Source: Flintibacter faecis
Lineage (GTDB): Bacteria; Bacillota; Clostridia; Oscillospirales; Oscillospiraceae
Direction of reading: 5' to 3'
Length of the DNA: 64,000 nt
NCBI RefSeq assembly: GCF_014287875.1
Contig: NZ_JACOPN010000004.1
Location: 62,001-126,000 of the forward strand
The translations under genes and the position numbers were made by a program. Below are positions 8,342-16,792 of the stretch, piece by piece. The notes beneath the pieces were generated by a model. It ran no database searches, was not told the DNA's origin, and worked only from the letters and a program-made list of their open reading frames with translations. Position 1 is the first letter of the stretch. Each line of letters opens with the position of its first letter.

Positions 8342-8967
8342 ACGAGATGGAAAAAAATCCTCAGGACAAGGTCACTGACCGCTGGTTCCACTTCCTCTAT
8401 GCGGTGATCTGGCCCTTCTTCAACCTGTTCCGGCCCCTGAAAGTCATCGGCCGGGAGAATATCCCGGATGGTGCGGCGGTGCTGTGCCCTAACCACACCA
8501 CCATCGGCGACCCCTTCTATGTGGTGTTCGCCTTTGGCCGCCGGTATCCCATGCGGGCCATGGCCAAGATACAGATCATGCGGGTGCCCTTCATCGGCTG
8601 GATCTTGGGCAAGGGCGGCGTGTTCGGCGTAGACCGGGGACACGCGGATATGCACGCGGTAAAGACCGCCCTGAAGCTGCTCAAGGACGGAAACAAGCTG
8701 CTCATGTTCCCCGAGGGGACCCGGGTCCGGGAGGGGGAGGATGTGGCGGCCAAAACGGGGGCGGCCATGTTTGCCACCCGCACCGGCGTACCCCTGGTGC
8801 CCATCTATATCCAGCGAAAAAAGCGGCTGTTCGCCCGGAACGCAGTGGTCATCGGCCAGCCCTATCACCCCCAGTACGCCGGGCGCAAGCCCACGCCGGA
8901 GGAGTTGGATGCCATCACCGGGGACCTGATGGACCGGGTCCGCGCCCTGGGGGAGGGACAGTCGTGA
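8338..8967 (+). CDS. plsC: 1-acyl-sn-glycerol-3-phosphate acyltransferase (PlsC)
   Basis: 209 residues. The catalytic NHxxxxD motif is NHTTIGD (52-58) and the phosphate-binding block is FPEGTR (124-129). It transfers an acyl chain to lysophosphatidic acid at the membrane to give phosphatidic acid, the precursor of all phospholipids. A hydrophobic stretch near residues 17-33 should associate it with the membrane. It overlaps cmk and ispH by four bases at each end, so the three are translationally coupled. Confidence 0.93.
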   Translation: MNEMEKNPQDKVTDRWFHFLYAVIWPFFNLFRPLKVIGRENIPDGAAVLCPNHTTIGDPFYVVFAFGRRYPMRAMAKIQIMRVPFIGWILGKGGVFGVDRGHADMHAVKTALKLLKDGNKLLMFPEGTRVREGEDVAAKTGAAMFATRTGVPLVPIYIQRKKRLFARNAVVIGQPYHPQYAGRKPTPEELDAITGDLMDRVRALGEGQS

Positions 8968-10895
8968 GCGTCGTGTTAGCCAAATCTGCCGGCTTCTGCT
9001 ACGGTGTACGCCGGGCGGTGGAGCTGGCGGAGCGGACGGCAGAGGAGGGGCGGCCCTGCGTGATGCTGGGTTCCATCATCCACAACAAGGATGTCATCGC
9101 CCGTCTGGCCGAAAAGGGCCTGACGGCGGTGGAGCGGCCTGAGGACGTGCCCGAGGGCAGTGCCGTGATCATCCGCTCCCACGGGGAGGGAAGAACGGTC
9201 TATGACCAGCTCCGGGCCCGTGGGGTGGAGATACTGGATGCCACCTGCCCCAACGTCACCCGCATCCATCAGATCGTGGCCCAGGCCGAAGAAACGGGCC
9301 GTCAGCCGGTGATCGTGGGCACGCCGGACCACCCGGAGGTGACGGCCATCGCCGGATGGTGCAGTCACCCAGTTGTGGTTTCTGGGGCGGAAGAGTTGGA
9401 AAAATGGCTGGTTCAGGACGAAAAACGCCGGAATTTGCCCCTTACTTTTGTCTCCCAAACTACGTCCACCCGGAAAATTTGGGATGACTGCGTGAAAAAA
9501 GCAAAAAAAGAGTGTACAAACGCAGAATTTTTTGATACAATATGTGGAGCGACATCCAAACGCCAGGAAGAGGCCCATCGGCTGGCCCAACAATGTAGCC
9601 TGATGGTGGTCATTGGCGACGGAAAGAGCTCTAACACCAAACGTCTGGCAGAGATCTGCAGAGAGAGCTGCCCGGACGTGCGCCTGATCGAGCGGGCGGC
9701 GGATTTAGAGCCATCCGCCTTGTCCCAGGCGAATGTGGTCGGCATCACGGCGGGTGCCTCAACGCCCGCGTGGATAATAAAGGAGGTCTATGACAAAATG
9801 AGCGAAGAAAACATGGAGATCGAAAAGTCCTTTGCTGAGATGCTGGAGGAGTCGATCAAAACTTTAAATACGGGGGATAAGGTCAAGGGCAAAGTCGTTG
9901 CGATCACTCCCACGGAGATCGAGGTGGAGCTGGGCGTGAAGTACCCCGGCTACATCCCCCTGTCCGAGCTGAGCGACGATCCCAGCGTGAAGCCTGAGGA
10001 CGTGGTGAAGGTCGGCGACGAGATCGAGACCTACGTCATGCTGGTCAGCGACCGTGACTGCATGGTCAAGCTGTCCAAGAAGCGTCTGGACATGGTCAAG
10101 GGCTGGGAAGAGATCGAGGCCGCCAAGGAGAACGAGACCGTGATGGAAGGTTTCGTCACCGAGGACAACAAGGGCGGCGTGGTCGTCTCTGTCAAGGGCG
10201 TGCGCGTGTTCGTCCCCGCCTCTCAGACCGGTCTGCCCCGCGAGACTCCTATGAGCGAGCTGGTCAAGCAGAAGGTCCGCCTGATCATCACCGAGGTCAA
10301 CCGTGCCCGCCGCCGTGTGGTGGGCTCCATCAGCCGTGTCACCCGTGCCGAGCGGGCCGCCGCCGCTGAGAAGGTCTGGGCCGAGATCGAAGAGGGCAAG
10401 CACTACACCGGCACCGTGAAGTCCCTGACTTCCTACGGCGCTTTTGTGGACATCGGCGGCGTGGACGGCATGGTCCACATCTCCGAGCTGTCCTGGAGCC
10501 GCATCAAGCACCCCTCCGAGGTGGTCAAGGTGGGCGACACCGTGGACGTGTATGTCATCTCTGCCGACAAGGAGAAGAAGAAGATCTCTCTGGGCATGAA
10601 GGACCACAGCCAGGACCCCTGGAGCGTGTTCACCTCCACCTACCAGGTGGGCGACGTGGCCAACGTCCGCATCGTCAAGCTGATGACCTTCGGCGCCTTT
10701 GCCGAGGTCGTGCCCGGCGTGGACGGCCTGATCCACATCTCCCAGATCGCCGATCACCGCATCGACAAGCCCAGCGACGTGCTGGCCGAGGGCGATAAGG
10801 TGGACGTGAAGATCACCGACGTGGATATGGAGAACAAGAAGATCTCCCTGTCCATCCGCGCTCTGCTGGAGGAGCAGGGCCAGGACGAGGAGTGA
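8964..10895 (+). CDS. ispH: IspH – ribosomal protein S1 fusion protein
   Basis: 643 residues in one uninterrupted frame. Residues 1-280 are 4-hydroxy-3-methylbut-2-enyl diphosphate reductase, the last MEP-pathway enzyme, with the three cysteines that bind its 4Fe-4S cluster (C12, C95, C194). Residues from about 300 to 643 hold four S1 RNA-binding domains, including GAFVDIGGVDGMVHISELSW and GAFAEVVPGVDGLIHISQI. This fusion is typical of many clostridia. Codon use changes at the junction: the S1 half has the strongly biased codons of highly expressed genes, while the end of the IspH half (about 9360-9800) is AT-richer. A good Shine-Dalgarno site and in-frame ATG (9798) lie at the junction (see findings). 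The GTG start overlaps plsC by four bases. Confidence 0.95.
   Translation: MSVVLAKSAGFCYGVRRAVELAERTAEEGRPCVMLGSIIHNKDVIARLAEKGLTAVERPEDVPEGSAVIIRSHGEGRTVYDQLRARGVEILDATCPNVTRIHQIVAQAEETGRQPVIVGTPDHPEVTAIAGWCSHPVVVSGAEELEKWLVQDEKRRNLPLTFVSQTTSTRKIWDDCVKKAKKECTNAEFFDTICGATSKRQEEAHRLAQQCSLMVVIGDGKSSNTKRLAEICRESCPDVRLIERAADLEPSALSQANVVGITAGASTPAWIIKEVYDKMSEENMEIEKSFAEMLEESIKTLNTGDKVKGKVVAITPTEIEVELGVKYPGYIPLSELSDDPSVKPEDVVKVGDEIETYVMLVSDRDCMVKLSKKRLDMVKGWEEIEAAKENETVMEGFVTEDNKGGVVVSVKGVRVFVPASQTGLPRETPMSELVKQKVRLIITEVNRARRRVVGSISRVTRAERAAAAEKVWAEIEEGKHYTGTVKSLTSYGAFVDIGGVDGMVHISELSWSRIKHPSEVVKVGDTVDVYVISADKEKKKISLGMKDHSQDPWSVFTSTYQVGDVANVRIVKLMTFGAFAEVVPGVDGLIHISQIADHRIDKPSDVLAEGDKVDVKITDVDMENKKISLSIRALLEEQGQDEE
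9513..9541 (+). promoter_or_regulatory. possible internal promoter within the ispH half
   Basis: TGTACA (9513-9518), 17-base spacer, TACAAT (9536-9541) with an extended -10 TGA. It sits in an AT-richer part of the ispH coding sequence, about 260 bases before the S1 portion. Because it lies in coding sequence, only moderate weight can be given to it. Confidence 0.35.
9779..9800 (+). promoter_or_regulatory. internal ribosome-binding site and ATG at the IspH/S1 junction
   Basis: AAAGGAGGT (9779-9787) is a near-perfect Shine-Dalgarno sequence, 10-11 bases before an in-frame ATG at 9798 (Met279). Starting there would give a free 365-residue S1-type protein ending at 10895. The Shine-Dalgarno bases also encode the conserved IspH peptide KEV, so chance is possible. 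Confidence 0.4.
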
Positions 10896-10924
10896 TCCTC
10901 TCCCGGTTTTTCCGACAAAACACC

Positions 10925-10966
10925 AAATATCCCGGCTGTTGTCGCAACGGCCGGGATATTTTTTCG
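10925..10966 (+). terminator. rho-independent terminator after ispH-rpsA
   Basis: AAATATCCCGGC pairs with GCCGGGATATT through a long hairpin (10926-10960, with an inner GTTG/CAAC stem), followed by TTTTTT. Confidence 0.9.
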
Positions 10967-11013
10967 TTTTTCTGCCGAAATTTCGTCCGTTCATGTAAAA
11001 TTTTTAGTTTTGC

Positions 11014-11042
11014 TTGCAAAAATCGGTTTAAATTGCTATAAT
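11014..11042 (+). promoter_or_regulatory. strong promoter for carD
   Basis: TTGCAA (11014-11019), 17-base spacer, perfect TATAAT (11037-11042) with an extended -10 TGC. The transcript would have a leader of about 45 bases before the carD ATG. Confidence 0.8.
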
Positions 11043-11093
11043 AAAGGAGAAAATTCAGGTAGTTTAGGCTGTTGGACGAAGTGGAGGTGCAAA

Positions 11094-11573
11094 ATGTCGT
11101 TCCAAATTGGGGACAAGGTCGCGCATCCGATGTACGGTGCCGGCGTGCTGGAGAGCGTGGTGCAGAAGAAAGTAGGCGGCGTGGTGCAGGAGTACTACAT
11201 TATGAAGCTGGCGAAGAGCTCCATGATCGTGATGATCCCCACCCAGGGCAGCGAGGAGATTGGCGTGCGTCCGGTAGTAGACCCGGACCAGGCTGACCGG
11301 GTACTGGCTGCCATTCCGTCGATCCAGGTGGAGATGACCGCCAACTGGAATCACCGCTATCGGGAGAATATGGAGCGGCTGAAAAGCGGTGACCTGCTGG
11401 AGGTGGCCCGGGTAGTCAAGGGCCTCACCCTGCGGGATGCCAAGCGGAGCCTGTCCACGGGGGAGCGGAAGATGCTCCATTCCGCCCGGCAGATTTTGAT
11501 CTCCGAGCTGGTACTGTCCAAAAGCCTGAGCTATGAGACGGTGGAGGCCCAGCTGGACACCGCCCTGGCATAA
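11094..11573 (+). CDS. carD: CarD family transcriptional regulator
   Basis: 159 residues. The N-terminus, MSFQIGDKVAHPMYGAGV, is the RNA-polymerase-interacting Tudor-like domain, followed by a helical DNA-binding domain with YYIMKLAKSSMIVMIPT between them. CarD proteins bind the RNA polymerase beta subunit and stabilise open promoter complexes, notably at rRNA promoters in mycobacteria; the role in Clostridia is less well known. ATG at 11094 is chosen because GGAGGTG (11083-11089) precedes it and the promoter lies just upstream. carD before ispD-ispF is a conserved clostridial arrangement. Confidence 0.9.
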   Translation: MSFQIGDKVAHPMYGAGVLESVVQKKVGGVVQEYYIMKLAKSSMIVMIPTQGSEEIGVRPVVDPDQADRVLAAIPSIQVEMTANWNHRYRENMERLKSGDLLEVARVVKGLTLRDAKRSLSTGERKMLHSARQILISELVLSKSLSYETVEAQLDTALA

Positions 11574-11606
11574 TGCGGGGCTGTGGTACATACCGTGATA
11601 CGAAGG

Positions 11607-11630
11607 AAAGGAGCCGACGGCTCCTTTTCT
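11607..11630 (+). terminator. terminator-like hairpin between carD and ispD
   Basis: AAAGGAGCC (11607-11615) pairs with GGCTCCTTT (11619-11627) across a 3-base loop, followed by TCT. It would end or attenuate the carD transcript before ispD. No separate ispD promoter fits in the remaining 30 bases, so partial read-through is likely. Confidence 0.6.
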
Positions 11631-11662
11631 ACTGTTCGCACCGAAATTTGGAGGAAAACGAT

Positions 11663-12394
11663 ATGGCAGGACTGAGGTCCATCTTTGCAAAAAAACAGCC
11701 AGCCCAGACCTGCGCCGCGGTGATCGTAGCGGCGGGCTCCGCCCGCCGTATGGGCGGCATCGACAAGGTGCTGGCCCCCCTGGGGGAGCTACCTGTGCTG
11801 GCGCACACCCTGTATGTCTTTCAAGACAGCCCCGCCGTGGACGAGATCGTGGTGGTCACCCGGCCCGATCTGCTGGTGGAGGTAGGCCGTCTCTGTAAGG
11901 AGTACGGCCTGGACAAGGTGAAAAAGGTGGTGGCCGGGGGCAGCGAGCGGACCAACTCCGTGCTGGCCGGCCTGCGGGAGGTGTCGCCCCAGGCGGAGCT
12001 CATCGCCATCCATGATGGGGCCCGGCCCCTGCTGCCGCCCCAGATCCTGGAGGAGACAGTGGCCCAGGCCGCCCGGACAGGGGCGGCGGCCCCGGCTCTG
12101 CCTGTGACGGACACCATCAAGCGCATAAAGGACGGCGTGTCCACCGGCACAGTGGACCGGGAGGACCTGCGGGCGGTGCAGACCCCCCAGATATTTGAGG
12201 CCGGACTCATCCGGGCCGCTTTGGAGAAGGCCATTGCCGACGGGGAGAATCTCACCGACGACTGCGCCGCCGTAGAGCGGCTGGGGATGCCCGTGACCCT
12301 GACCCAGGGCAGCCGGGAAAATATCAAGATCACCACCCCCTTTGACCTGCTGCTGGGGCAGGCCATTTTAGAAAACCGAGTGAAAGGAAGCTGA
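11663..12394 (+). CDS. ispD: 2-C-methyl-D-erythritol 4-phosphate cytidylyltransferase
   Basis: 243 residues from ATG 11663, which follows GGAGG. Third enzyme of the MEP isoprenoid pathway; it joins CTP and MEP to give CDP-ME. The CTP-binding loop [14 protein letters not shown] is present, then [10 protein letters not shown] and the C-terminal [15 protein letters not shown] segment. An N-terminal extension of about 12 residues precedes the core. ispF begins 2 bases after the stop; with ispH, ispA and dxs elsewhere in the window, much of isoprenoid synthesis is encoded here. Confidence 0.95.
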   Translation: MAGLRSIFAKKQPAQTCAAVIVAAGSARRMGGIDKVLAPLGELPVLAHTLYVFQDSPAVDEIVVVTRPDLLVEVGRLCKEYGLDKVKKVVAGGSERTNSVLAGLREVSPQAELIAIHDGARPLLPPQILEETVAQAARTGAAAPALPVTDTIKRIKDGVSTGTVDREDLRAVQTPQIFEAGLIRAALEKAIADGENLTDDCAAVERLGMPVTLTQGSRENIKITTPFDLLLGQAILENRVKGS

Positions 12395-12396
12395 AC

Positions 12397-12876
12397 ATGC
12401 GCATCGGACACGGCTATGACGTACACAAGCTGACGGAGGGCCGAAAGCTCATCCTGGGCGGGGTGGACATCCCCTTTGAAAAGGGATTGCTGGGCCACTC
12501 TGACGCGGACGTGCTCACCCATGCGGTGATGGATGCCCTGCTGGGGGCCGCCGGGCTGGGGGACATCGGCCGCCACTTCCCGGACAGCGACCCAGCCTAT
12601 GCCGGGGCGGATAGCCTGGCCCTGCTGGACCATGTGATGGCCCTGCTGCACGAAAAGGGCTGGCAGGTGGGCAACGTGGATGCCACAATTTTGGCCCAGC
12701 GGCCCAAGCTGGCCCCCCATATCGGTCAGATGCGGGACAACCTGGCCCGGCATATGGATGTGCCGGCGGAGCAGGTGAACGTGAAGGCCACCACGGAGGA
12801 GGGCCTGGGCTTCACCGGCCTGGGTCAGGGTATGGCCGCCCACGCAGTGGCTCTGCTGGAGCCAATACAAAAGTAG
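12397..12876 (+). CDS. ispF: 2-C-methyl-D-erythritol 2,4-cyclodiphosphate synthase
   Basis: 159 residues, the usual length. It cyclises CDP-ME 2-phosphate to ME-cPP with release of CMP. Metal ligands are visible as D8 and H10 in GHGYDVH and H42 in [20 protein letters not shown]. The C-terminus ends with the conserved [12 protein letters not shown] segment. It is transcribed with ispD and closed by a strong terminator. Confidence 0.96.
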   Translation: MRIGHGYDVHKLTEGRKLILGGVDIPFEKGLLGHSDADVLTHAVMDALLGAAGLGDIGRHFPDSDPAYAGADSLALLDHVMALLHEKGWQVGNVDATILAQRPKLAPHIGQMRDNLARHMDVPAEQVNVKATTEEGLGFTGLGQGMAAHAVALLEPIQK

Positions 12877-12882
12877 ATCCTT

Positions 12883-12926
12883 CAGGCTGTCTTTCGGGTT
12901 TGTACCCGGGGGACAGCCTGTTTTTT
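12883..12926 (+). terminator. rho-independent terminator after ispF
   Basis: CAGGCTGTC (12883-12891) pairs with GACAGCCTG (12912-12920), with additional internal pairing of CCCGGG-type bases, followed by a run of six or seven T. Confidence 0.9.
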
Positions 12927-13046
12927 CTCCCCGGCGGCACGGGACGGAACCGGACGGCATAGCATGAGAGCGGAGAGGAAACTCTTCCGCGCAGCCCCTT
13001 CCACAAAAGGGCGGCACAGGCCGCCCCGCAGAAAGGAACCAGAGTT

Positions 13047-13301
13047 ATGCTCTATTATCTCATTGTATGCCGCTCCCTGACCTATGCCCAGCGGACCGCA
13101 GCCGCTTTGGAGCGGACGGGAATCACGGCCCGGGTCCTGCGTTCGCCAAAGAGCATTGCGGGGGAGGGGTGCAGCCATTCCGTGAAAATTTCCCAGCGCA
13201 GTCTGCCGGAGGCCCTCCTGGTGCTCCAGCGGGCGGACCTGACCCCCAAACGCATTTTCATCACCGCCGGAGCGGGCAGCTATCAGGAGGTGGAGCTGTG
13301 A
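13047..13301 (+). CDS. DUF3343 domain-containing protein
   Basis: 84 residues. It has the DUF3343 pattern: an N-terminal strand followed by SLTYAQRTAAALERTG, then a Ser-Pro-Lys segment, a single conserved-looking Cys (C42 in GEGCSHSVKIS) and a C-terminal strand. DUF3343 proteins are small, often occur with selenium or sulfur-transfer genes, and have been proposed as carriers; this is not established experimentally as far as I know. The stop overlaps the following cysteine-desulfurase-like gene by four bases (GTGA), which supports a joint role. Confidence 0.8.
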   Translation: MLYYLIVCRSLTYAQRTAAALERTGITARVLRSPKSIAGEGCSHSVKISQRSLPEALLVLQRADLTPKRIFITAGAGSYQEVEL

Positions 13302-14416
13302 TCTATCTGGACAGCGCAGCCACCACCCTGCAAAAGCCGCCGGAAGTGGCCGTCGCCGCCGCCCGGGCCATCCGCCGGCTGGCCAGTCCCGGACGGGGCG
13401 GACACCGGCCGGCCATGGAGGCAGCCCGCTTAGCCTTTTCCTGCCGGGAGGAGGCCGCCGCTCTGTTTCGCGTGCCCACCCCGGAGCAGGTGGTTTTCAC
13501 CGCCAGCGCCACCCATGGCCTGAATCTGGCCATCCAGACCCTGGTGCGGCCCGGGGCCAGGGTGGCCCTGTCCGGCTATGAGCACAACGCCGTCACCCGG
13601 CCCCTCCATGCCCTGGGGGCGCAGCTGTTGGTGGCCCGGGCTCCGCTGTTTCAGCCGGAGGCCATGGCTGCCGCTTTTCGGGCGCAGCTGGACCAGGGGG
13701 CGGAGGCGGCGGTGTGTACCCATGTGTCCAACGTGTTCGGTCATATTCTGCCCATGGAAGAGATCGCCCGCCTGTGCAGGGAGCGTGGGGTGCCCCTGAT
13801 TATCGACGCGTCCCAGTCGGCGGGAGTGCTGCCCCTGGACTTTCAGACTCTGGGGGCGGACTTTATCGCCATGCCCGGACACAAGGGACTGTATGGGCCC
13901 CAGGGGACGGGCCTTCTGCTGTGCGGCCGAATGCCGGAGCCTCTGCTCCAGGGGGGCACGGGCAGCGAGTCTGTCCGCCAGGAGATGCCCGACTTTCTCC
14001 CGGACCGGGCCGAGCCGGGTACCCATAACATCCCCGGCATCGCCGGACTGCGGGAGGGCCTGCGCTTTGTTCGCCGCCTGGGGCCGGAGACCATCGCCCG
14101 GCGGGAGCATCATCTGCTCCGACAGCTGGGGGAGGGCCTGAGGGAGATGCCGGGGGTGCAGACCTTCTATGCCACCGGCGGGGTAAATCAGACGGGGGTG
14201 CTGTCCTTCCGGCTGTCGGGCCGGGACTGCGAGGAGGTGGGAGAGGCCCTGGCAGACCGGGGCTTTGCCCTGCGGGCCGGGCTCCACTGCGCGCCTCTGG
14301 CCCACCGGACGGCGGGGACCCTGGACACCGGCACCGTCCGGGCCAGCCTGTCCGCCTTCAGCCGGGAGTGGGAGGTGGAGCGCTTTCTTCAGACAGTGCG
14401 GGCCATGACCCGGTGA
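13298..14416 (+). CDS. cysteine desulfurase family protein (class V aminotransferase fold)
   Basis: 372 residues. A PLP enzyme that probably moves sulfur (or selenium) from cysteine. The segment DASQSAGVLPLDF is followed by the PLP lysine in MPGHKGLYGPQGTG. A C-terminal Cys in RAGLHCAPLAH could be the persulfide-carrying residue. This subgroup is distinct from IscS and SufS and commonly accompanies DUF3343 proteins in clostridia. GTG at 13298 is chosen because AGGAGGTG lies 5 bases upstream and it overlaps the DUF3343 stop. The acceptor is unknown. Confidence 0.85.
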   Translation: MIYLDSAATTLQKPPEVAVAAARAIRRLASPGRGGHRPAMEAARLAFSCREEAAALFRVPTPEQVVFTASATHGLNLAIQTLVRPGARVALSGYEHNAVTRPLHALGAQLLVARAPLFQPEAMAAAFRAQLDQGAEAAVCTHVSNVFGHILPMEEIARLCRERGVPLIIDASQSAGVLPLDFQTLGADFIAMPGHKGLYGPQGTGLLLCGRMPEPLLQGGTGSESVRQEMPDFLPDRAEPGTHNIPGIAGLREGLRFVRRLGPETIARREHHLLRQLGEGLREMPGVQTFYATGGVNQTGVLSFRLSGRDCEEVGEALADRGFALRAGLHCAPLAHRTAGTLDTGTVRASLSAFSREWEVERFLQTVRAMTR

Positions 14417-14430
14417 CAGAGAGAGGAGTT

Positions 14431-14472
14431 AGGAGGGATGAGTGAGGAGTTGCTCGTCCCTCCTTGCTTTTT
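14431..14472 (+). terminator. terminator after the cysteine-desulfurase-like gene
   Basis: AGGAGGGATGAG (14431-14442) pairs with CTCGTCCCTCCT (14453-14464) with one T-G wobble, followed by TGCTTTTT. Confidence 0.75.
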
Positions 14473-14524
14473 GCATAGAAACGAAAAGTTTAAGAAATTT
14501 TCATCTTCCTGTCCCGGTTTCGTG

Positions 14525-14553
14525 TTGCCAAGCGGGGCGGAATATCGTATAAT
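14525..14553 (+). promoter_or_regulatory. promoter for cdaA-cdaR
   Basis: TTGCCA (14525-14530), 17-base spacer, perfect TATAAT (14548-14553). The predicted transcript begins near 14560, leaving a leader of about 70 bases before the chosen cdaA start and excluding any start codon further upstream. Confidence 0.8.
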
Positions 14554-14632
14554 ACAATTTATGAATAAAATCTCCCCGTATGGCTATTTGGTCCCGGGGA
14601 GAGGAGAATGGTCACGAGAGGGGGAGAGGGGC

Positions 14633-15514
14633 GTGTTGGACAGCGTACAGATGTTTCTGCAATCCAGTCTGCCCGTGATCCGGGTGGGCGTGGCGGATAT
14701 TCTGGACATCGCCATCTTGTCCCTGGCGATCCACCGCCTGCTGTGGATACTGCGCAAGACCAGCTCCGGGCGGGTGCTGCGGGGCATCCTGATTTTGATG
14801 TTTTCCATGTGGGTGTCCTCCGCCATGCATCTGACGGCCACCAGTTTCCTGCTGAATAAGCTGGTGGAATGGGGCTTTTTGGTGCTGGTCATCCTGTTCC
14901 AGCCGGAGATCCGGCGCTTTTTGGAGCGGATGGGCAGCAGCAGCCTGGGCCAGGTATTCGCCGCCTCCCGCACCTCTCCCATGGATTTAGAGTCTGCCAT
15001 CGACCAGACCGTGGAGGCCTATACCGACATGTCCCGGGACAAGGTGGGGGCCCTGATGGTTTTTGAACGGCAGAACCTGCTGGACGATGTGATCAAAACG
15101 GGCACCGCCCTGGACTGCGCCGTGTCCAGCGAGCTGCTGAAAAACCTGTTCTGGAACAAAGCGCCTCTCCACGACGGGGCGGTCATCGTCCGCAACGGGC
15201 GCATCGTGGGGGCGGGCTGTATGCTGCCCCTGTCCGGCAATGTGAACCTCAGCCGGGACTTAGGGATGCGCCACCGGGCGGGCATCGGCATGAGCGAGCA
15301 CTCTGACGCAGTGGTGGTCATTGTGTCGGAGGAGACGGGCTCCATCTCCGCCGCCGTGGGCGGGATGCTCAAGCGGCATCTGGCCCCGGAGACGCTGAAA
15401 CGCCTGCTGCATAACGAGCTGATGTCCGATGCCCAGGAGGAGAAGAAGCCCTCCCAGATCACCCTGTTCAATCAGCTGTTTGGCTGGGGCCGGAAGGAGG
15501 GGGACCAGCAATGA
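14633..15514 (+). CDS. cdaA: diadenylate cyclase CdaA
   Basis: 293 residues. It makes the essential second messenger c-di-AMP from two ATP at the membrane. Hydrophobic segments (about residues 14-92, probably three helices) precede the DAC domain, whose catalytic motifs DGA (181-183) and RHR (213-215) are intact. The start is GTG 14633 or the adjacent TTG 14636, both behind a GGGGAGAGG site and downstream of the promoter. cdaR overlaps by four bases, as usual. c-di-AMP controls potassium and osmolyte transport and cell-wall homeostasis in Firmicutes. Confidence 0.94.
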   Translation: MLDSVQMFLQSSLPVIRVGVADILDIAILSLAIHRLLWILRKTSSGRVLRGILILMFSMWVSSAMHLTATSFLLNKLVEWGFLVLVILFQPEIRRFLERMGSSSLGQVFAASRTSPMDLESAIDQTVEAYTDMSRDKVGALMVFERQNLLDDVIKTGTALDCAVSSELLKNLFWNKAPLHDGAVIVRNGRIVGAGCMLPLSGNVNLSRDLGMRHRAGIGMSEHSDAVVVIVSEETGSISAAVGGMLKRHLAPETLKRLLHNELMSDAQEEKKPSQITLFNQLFGWGRKEGDQQ

Positions 15515-16752
15515 TGGAGCACATCCGAGAGAGCAAGTGGCTGAACATCCTCATGTCCGTGCTGCTGGCCGTGCTGTTCTGGCTGTATGTCCGGGCGGAA
15601 CTGGACCCGTCGCAGACCAGCTGGTTCTACCACGTCCCCGTGGAGATCACCGGCAGCACCGTCCTCACCCGCCAGGGACTCACCGTGGCCAACCTGTCCC
15701 AGAGCACGGTGGACCTGCGTATAGAGGGTCCGGCCAGCGTGCTGGACAGTCTGTCCCGCAGCCGAAAGGACCTGTCGGTAACGCTGGACGTGTCTAAATG
15801 CACCGAGGGGGAAAATAAACTGGTATATACCCCCAACTGGCCGGTAAATATCAATACAGACAGCATCGTCACCATCGACCGGGACCCGGAGACCATTACA
15901 GTGACGGTGGAGAAGCTATATACCAGTTCCTTTAACGTAGAATTCCAGCTCAAGGGCACGGTGGCCGACGGCTATCAGGCCGGGACCCCCGCCATCAACC
16001 CGGAGACCGTTGTGGTCAGCGGACCTGCCGAGCAGGTCAGCCGGGTGAAAAAGGTAGTGGCCGTGCTGGAGACGGAAGACCTGGACCAGCGTTTTGCCGG
16101 GGACCTGCCCCTGATCCTGCTGGATGAAAATGGGGAACAGATCACTGACGCAGAGGTCGCCCTGGACTCTCCCACCGCCTATGTAGTCCTGCCGGTGGTC
16201 GTTGTAAAGGATGTCCCCTTGACAGTGAATTTCCAGCCCGGCGGGGGAGCCACTATTGACGACATCACCTATGAGATCAATCCCAAGTCTCTGATGGTCT
16301 CCGGCGCAGAGAGCGACATGGAGAGCCTGAGCGAGATATCCCTGGGCAGCGTGGACCTGTCCAAGGTGGTGGGCACCAACACCTTCACCTTCCCCATCGA
16401 CCTGGATGCCAGTCTGGAGAACGTCACCGGCAGCACCAGCGCCACCGTCACCGTCACGGTAAACGGCCTGGATACCCGCAGCTTTGATGTGGACAACATC
16501 CAGATGGTGAATATCCCCGACGGCTACCAGGTGACCCTGGCCACCCAGGTGCGCACCGTGAAGGTGCGGGGGAAGCAGGAGGATCTGAACAATATCGATG
16601 CCAGCCAGCTGAGTATTGTGGCCGACCTGTCTGACGTGGATTTTACGGGGCTTTACTCCGTGCCTGCGTCCAAAGTAAAGGTCTATCTCAATGCCGACAG
16701 CTCAGTGGGTGTGATCGGCGATTATACCGTAGTCGTCAACGTCAGCCGGTAA
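15511..16752 (+). CDS. cdaR: CdaA regulatory protein CdaR (YbbR-like domains)
   Basis: 413 residues. An N-terminal transmembrane segment (about 10-27) is followed by tandem YbbR-like beta domains outside the membrane; four repeats can be made out, with GTPAINPETVVVSGPAEQV and ITYEINPKSLMVSGAESDM as matching parts. CdaR binds CdaA and tunes c-di-AMP production. Translation is coupled to cdaA (ATGA). In most Firmicutes glmM follows directly and forms a third partner; it is absent here. Confidence 0.9.
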   Translation: MMEHIRESKWLNILMSVLLAVLFWLYVRAELDPSQTSWFYHVPVEITGSTVLTRQGLTVANLSQSTVDLRIEGPASVLDSLSRSRKDLSVTLDVSKCTEGENKLVYTPNWPVNINTDSIVTIDRDPETITVTVEKLYTSSFNVEFQLKGTVADGYQAGTPAINPETVVVSGPAEQVSRVKKVVAVLETEDLDQRFAGDLPLILLDENGEQITDAEVALDSPTAYVVLPVVVVKDVPLTVNFQPGGGATIDDITYEINPKSLMVSGAESDMESLSEISLGSVDLSKVVGTNTFTFPIDLDASLENVTGSTSATVTVTVNGLDTRSFDVDNIQMVNIPDGYQVTLATQVRTVKVRGKQEDLNNIDASQLSIVADLSDVDFTGLYSVPASKVKVYLNADSSVGVIGDYTVVVNVSR

Positions 16753-16792
16753 GGCGGCGTATCTTAGCGGTAATTCTCATTGGAGGCAAACC

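Noticed and set aside
14438-14632. Upstream extension of cdaA to an ATG at 14438
   Set aside because: This start lies inside the terminator hairpin of the previous gene and before the cdaA promoter. The extra residues do not resemble CdaA.
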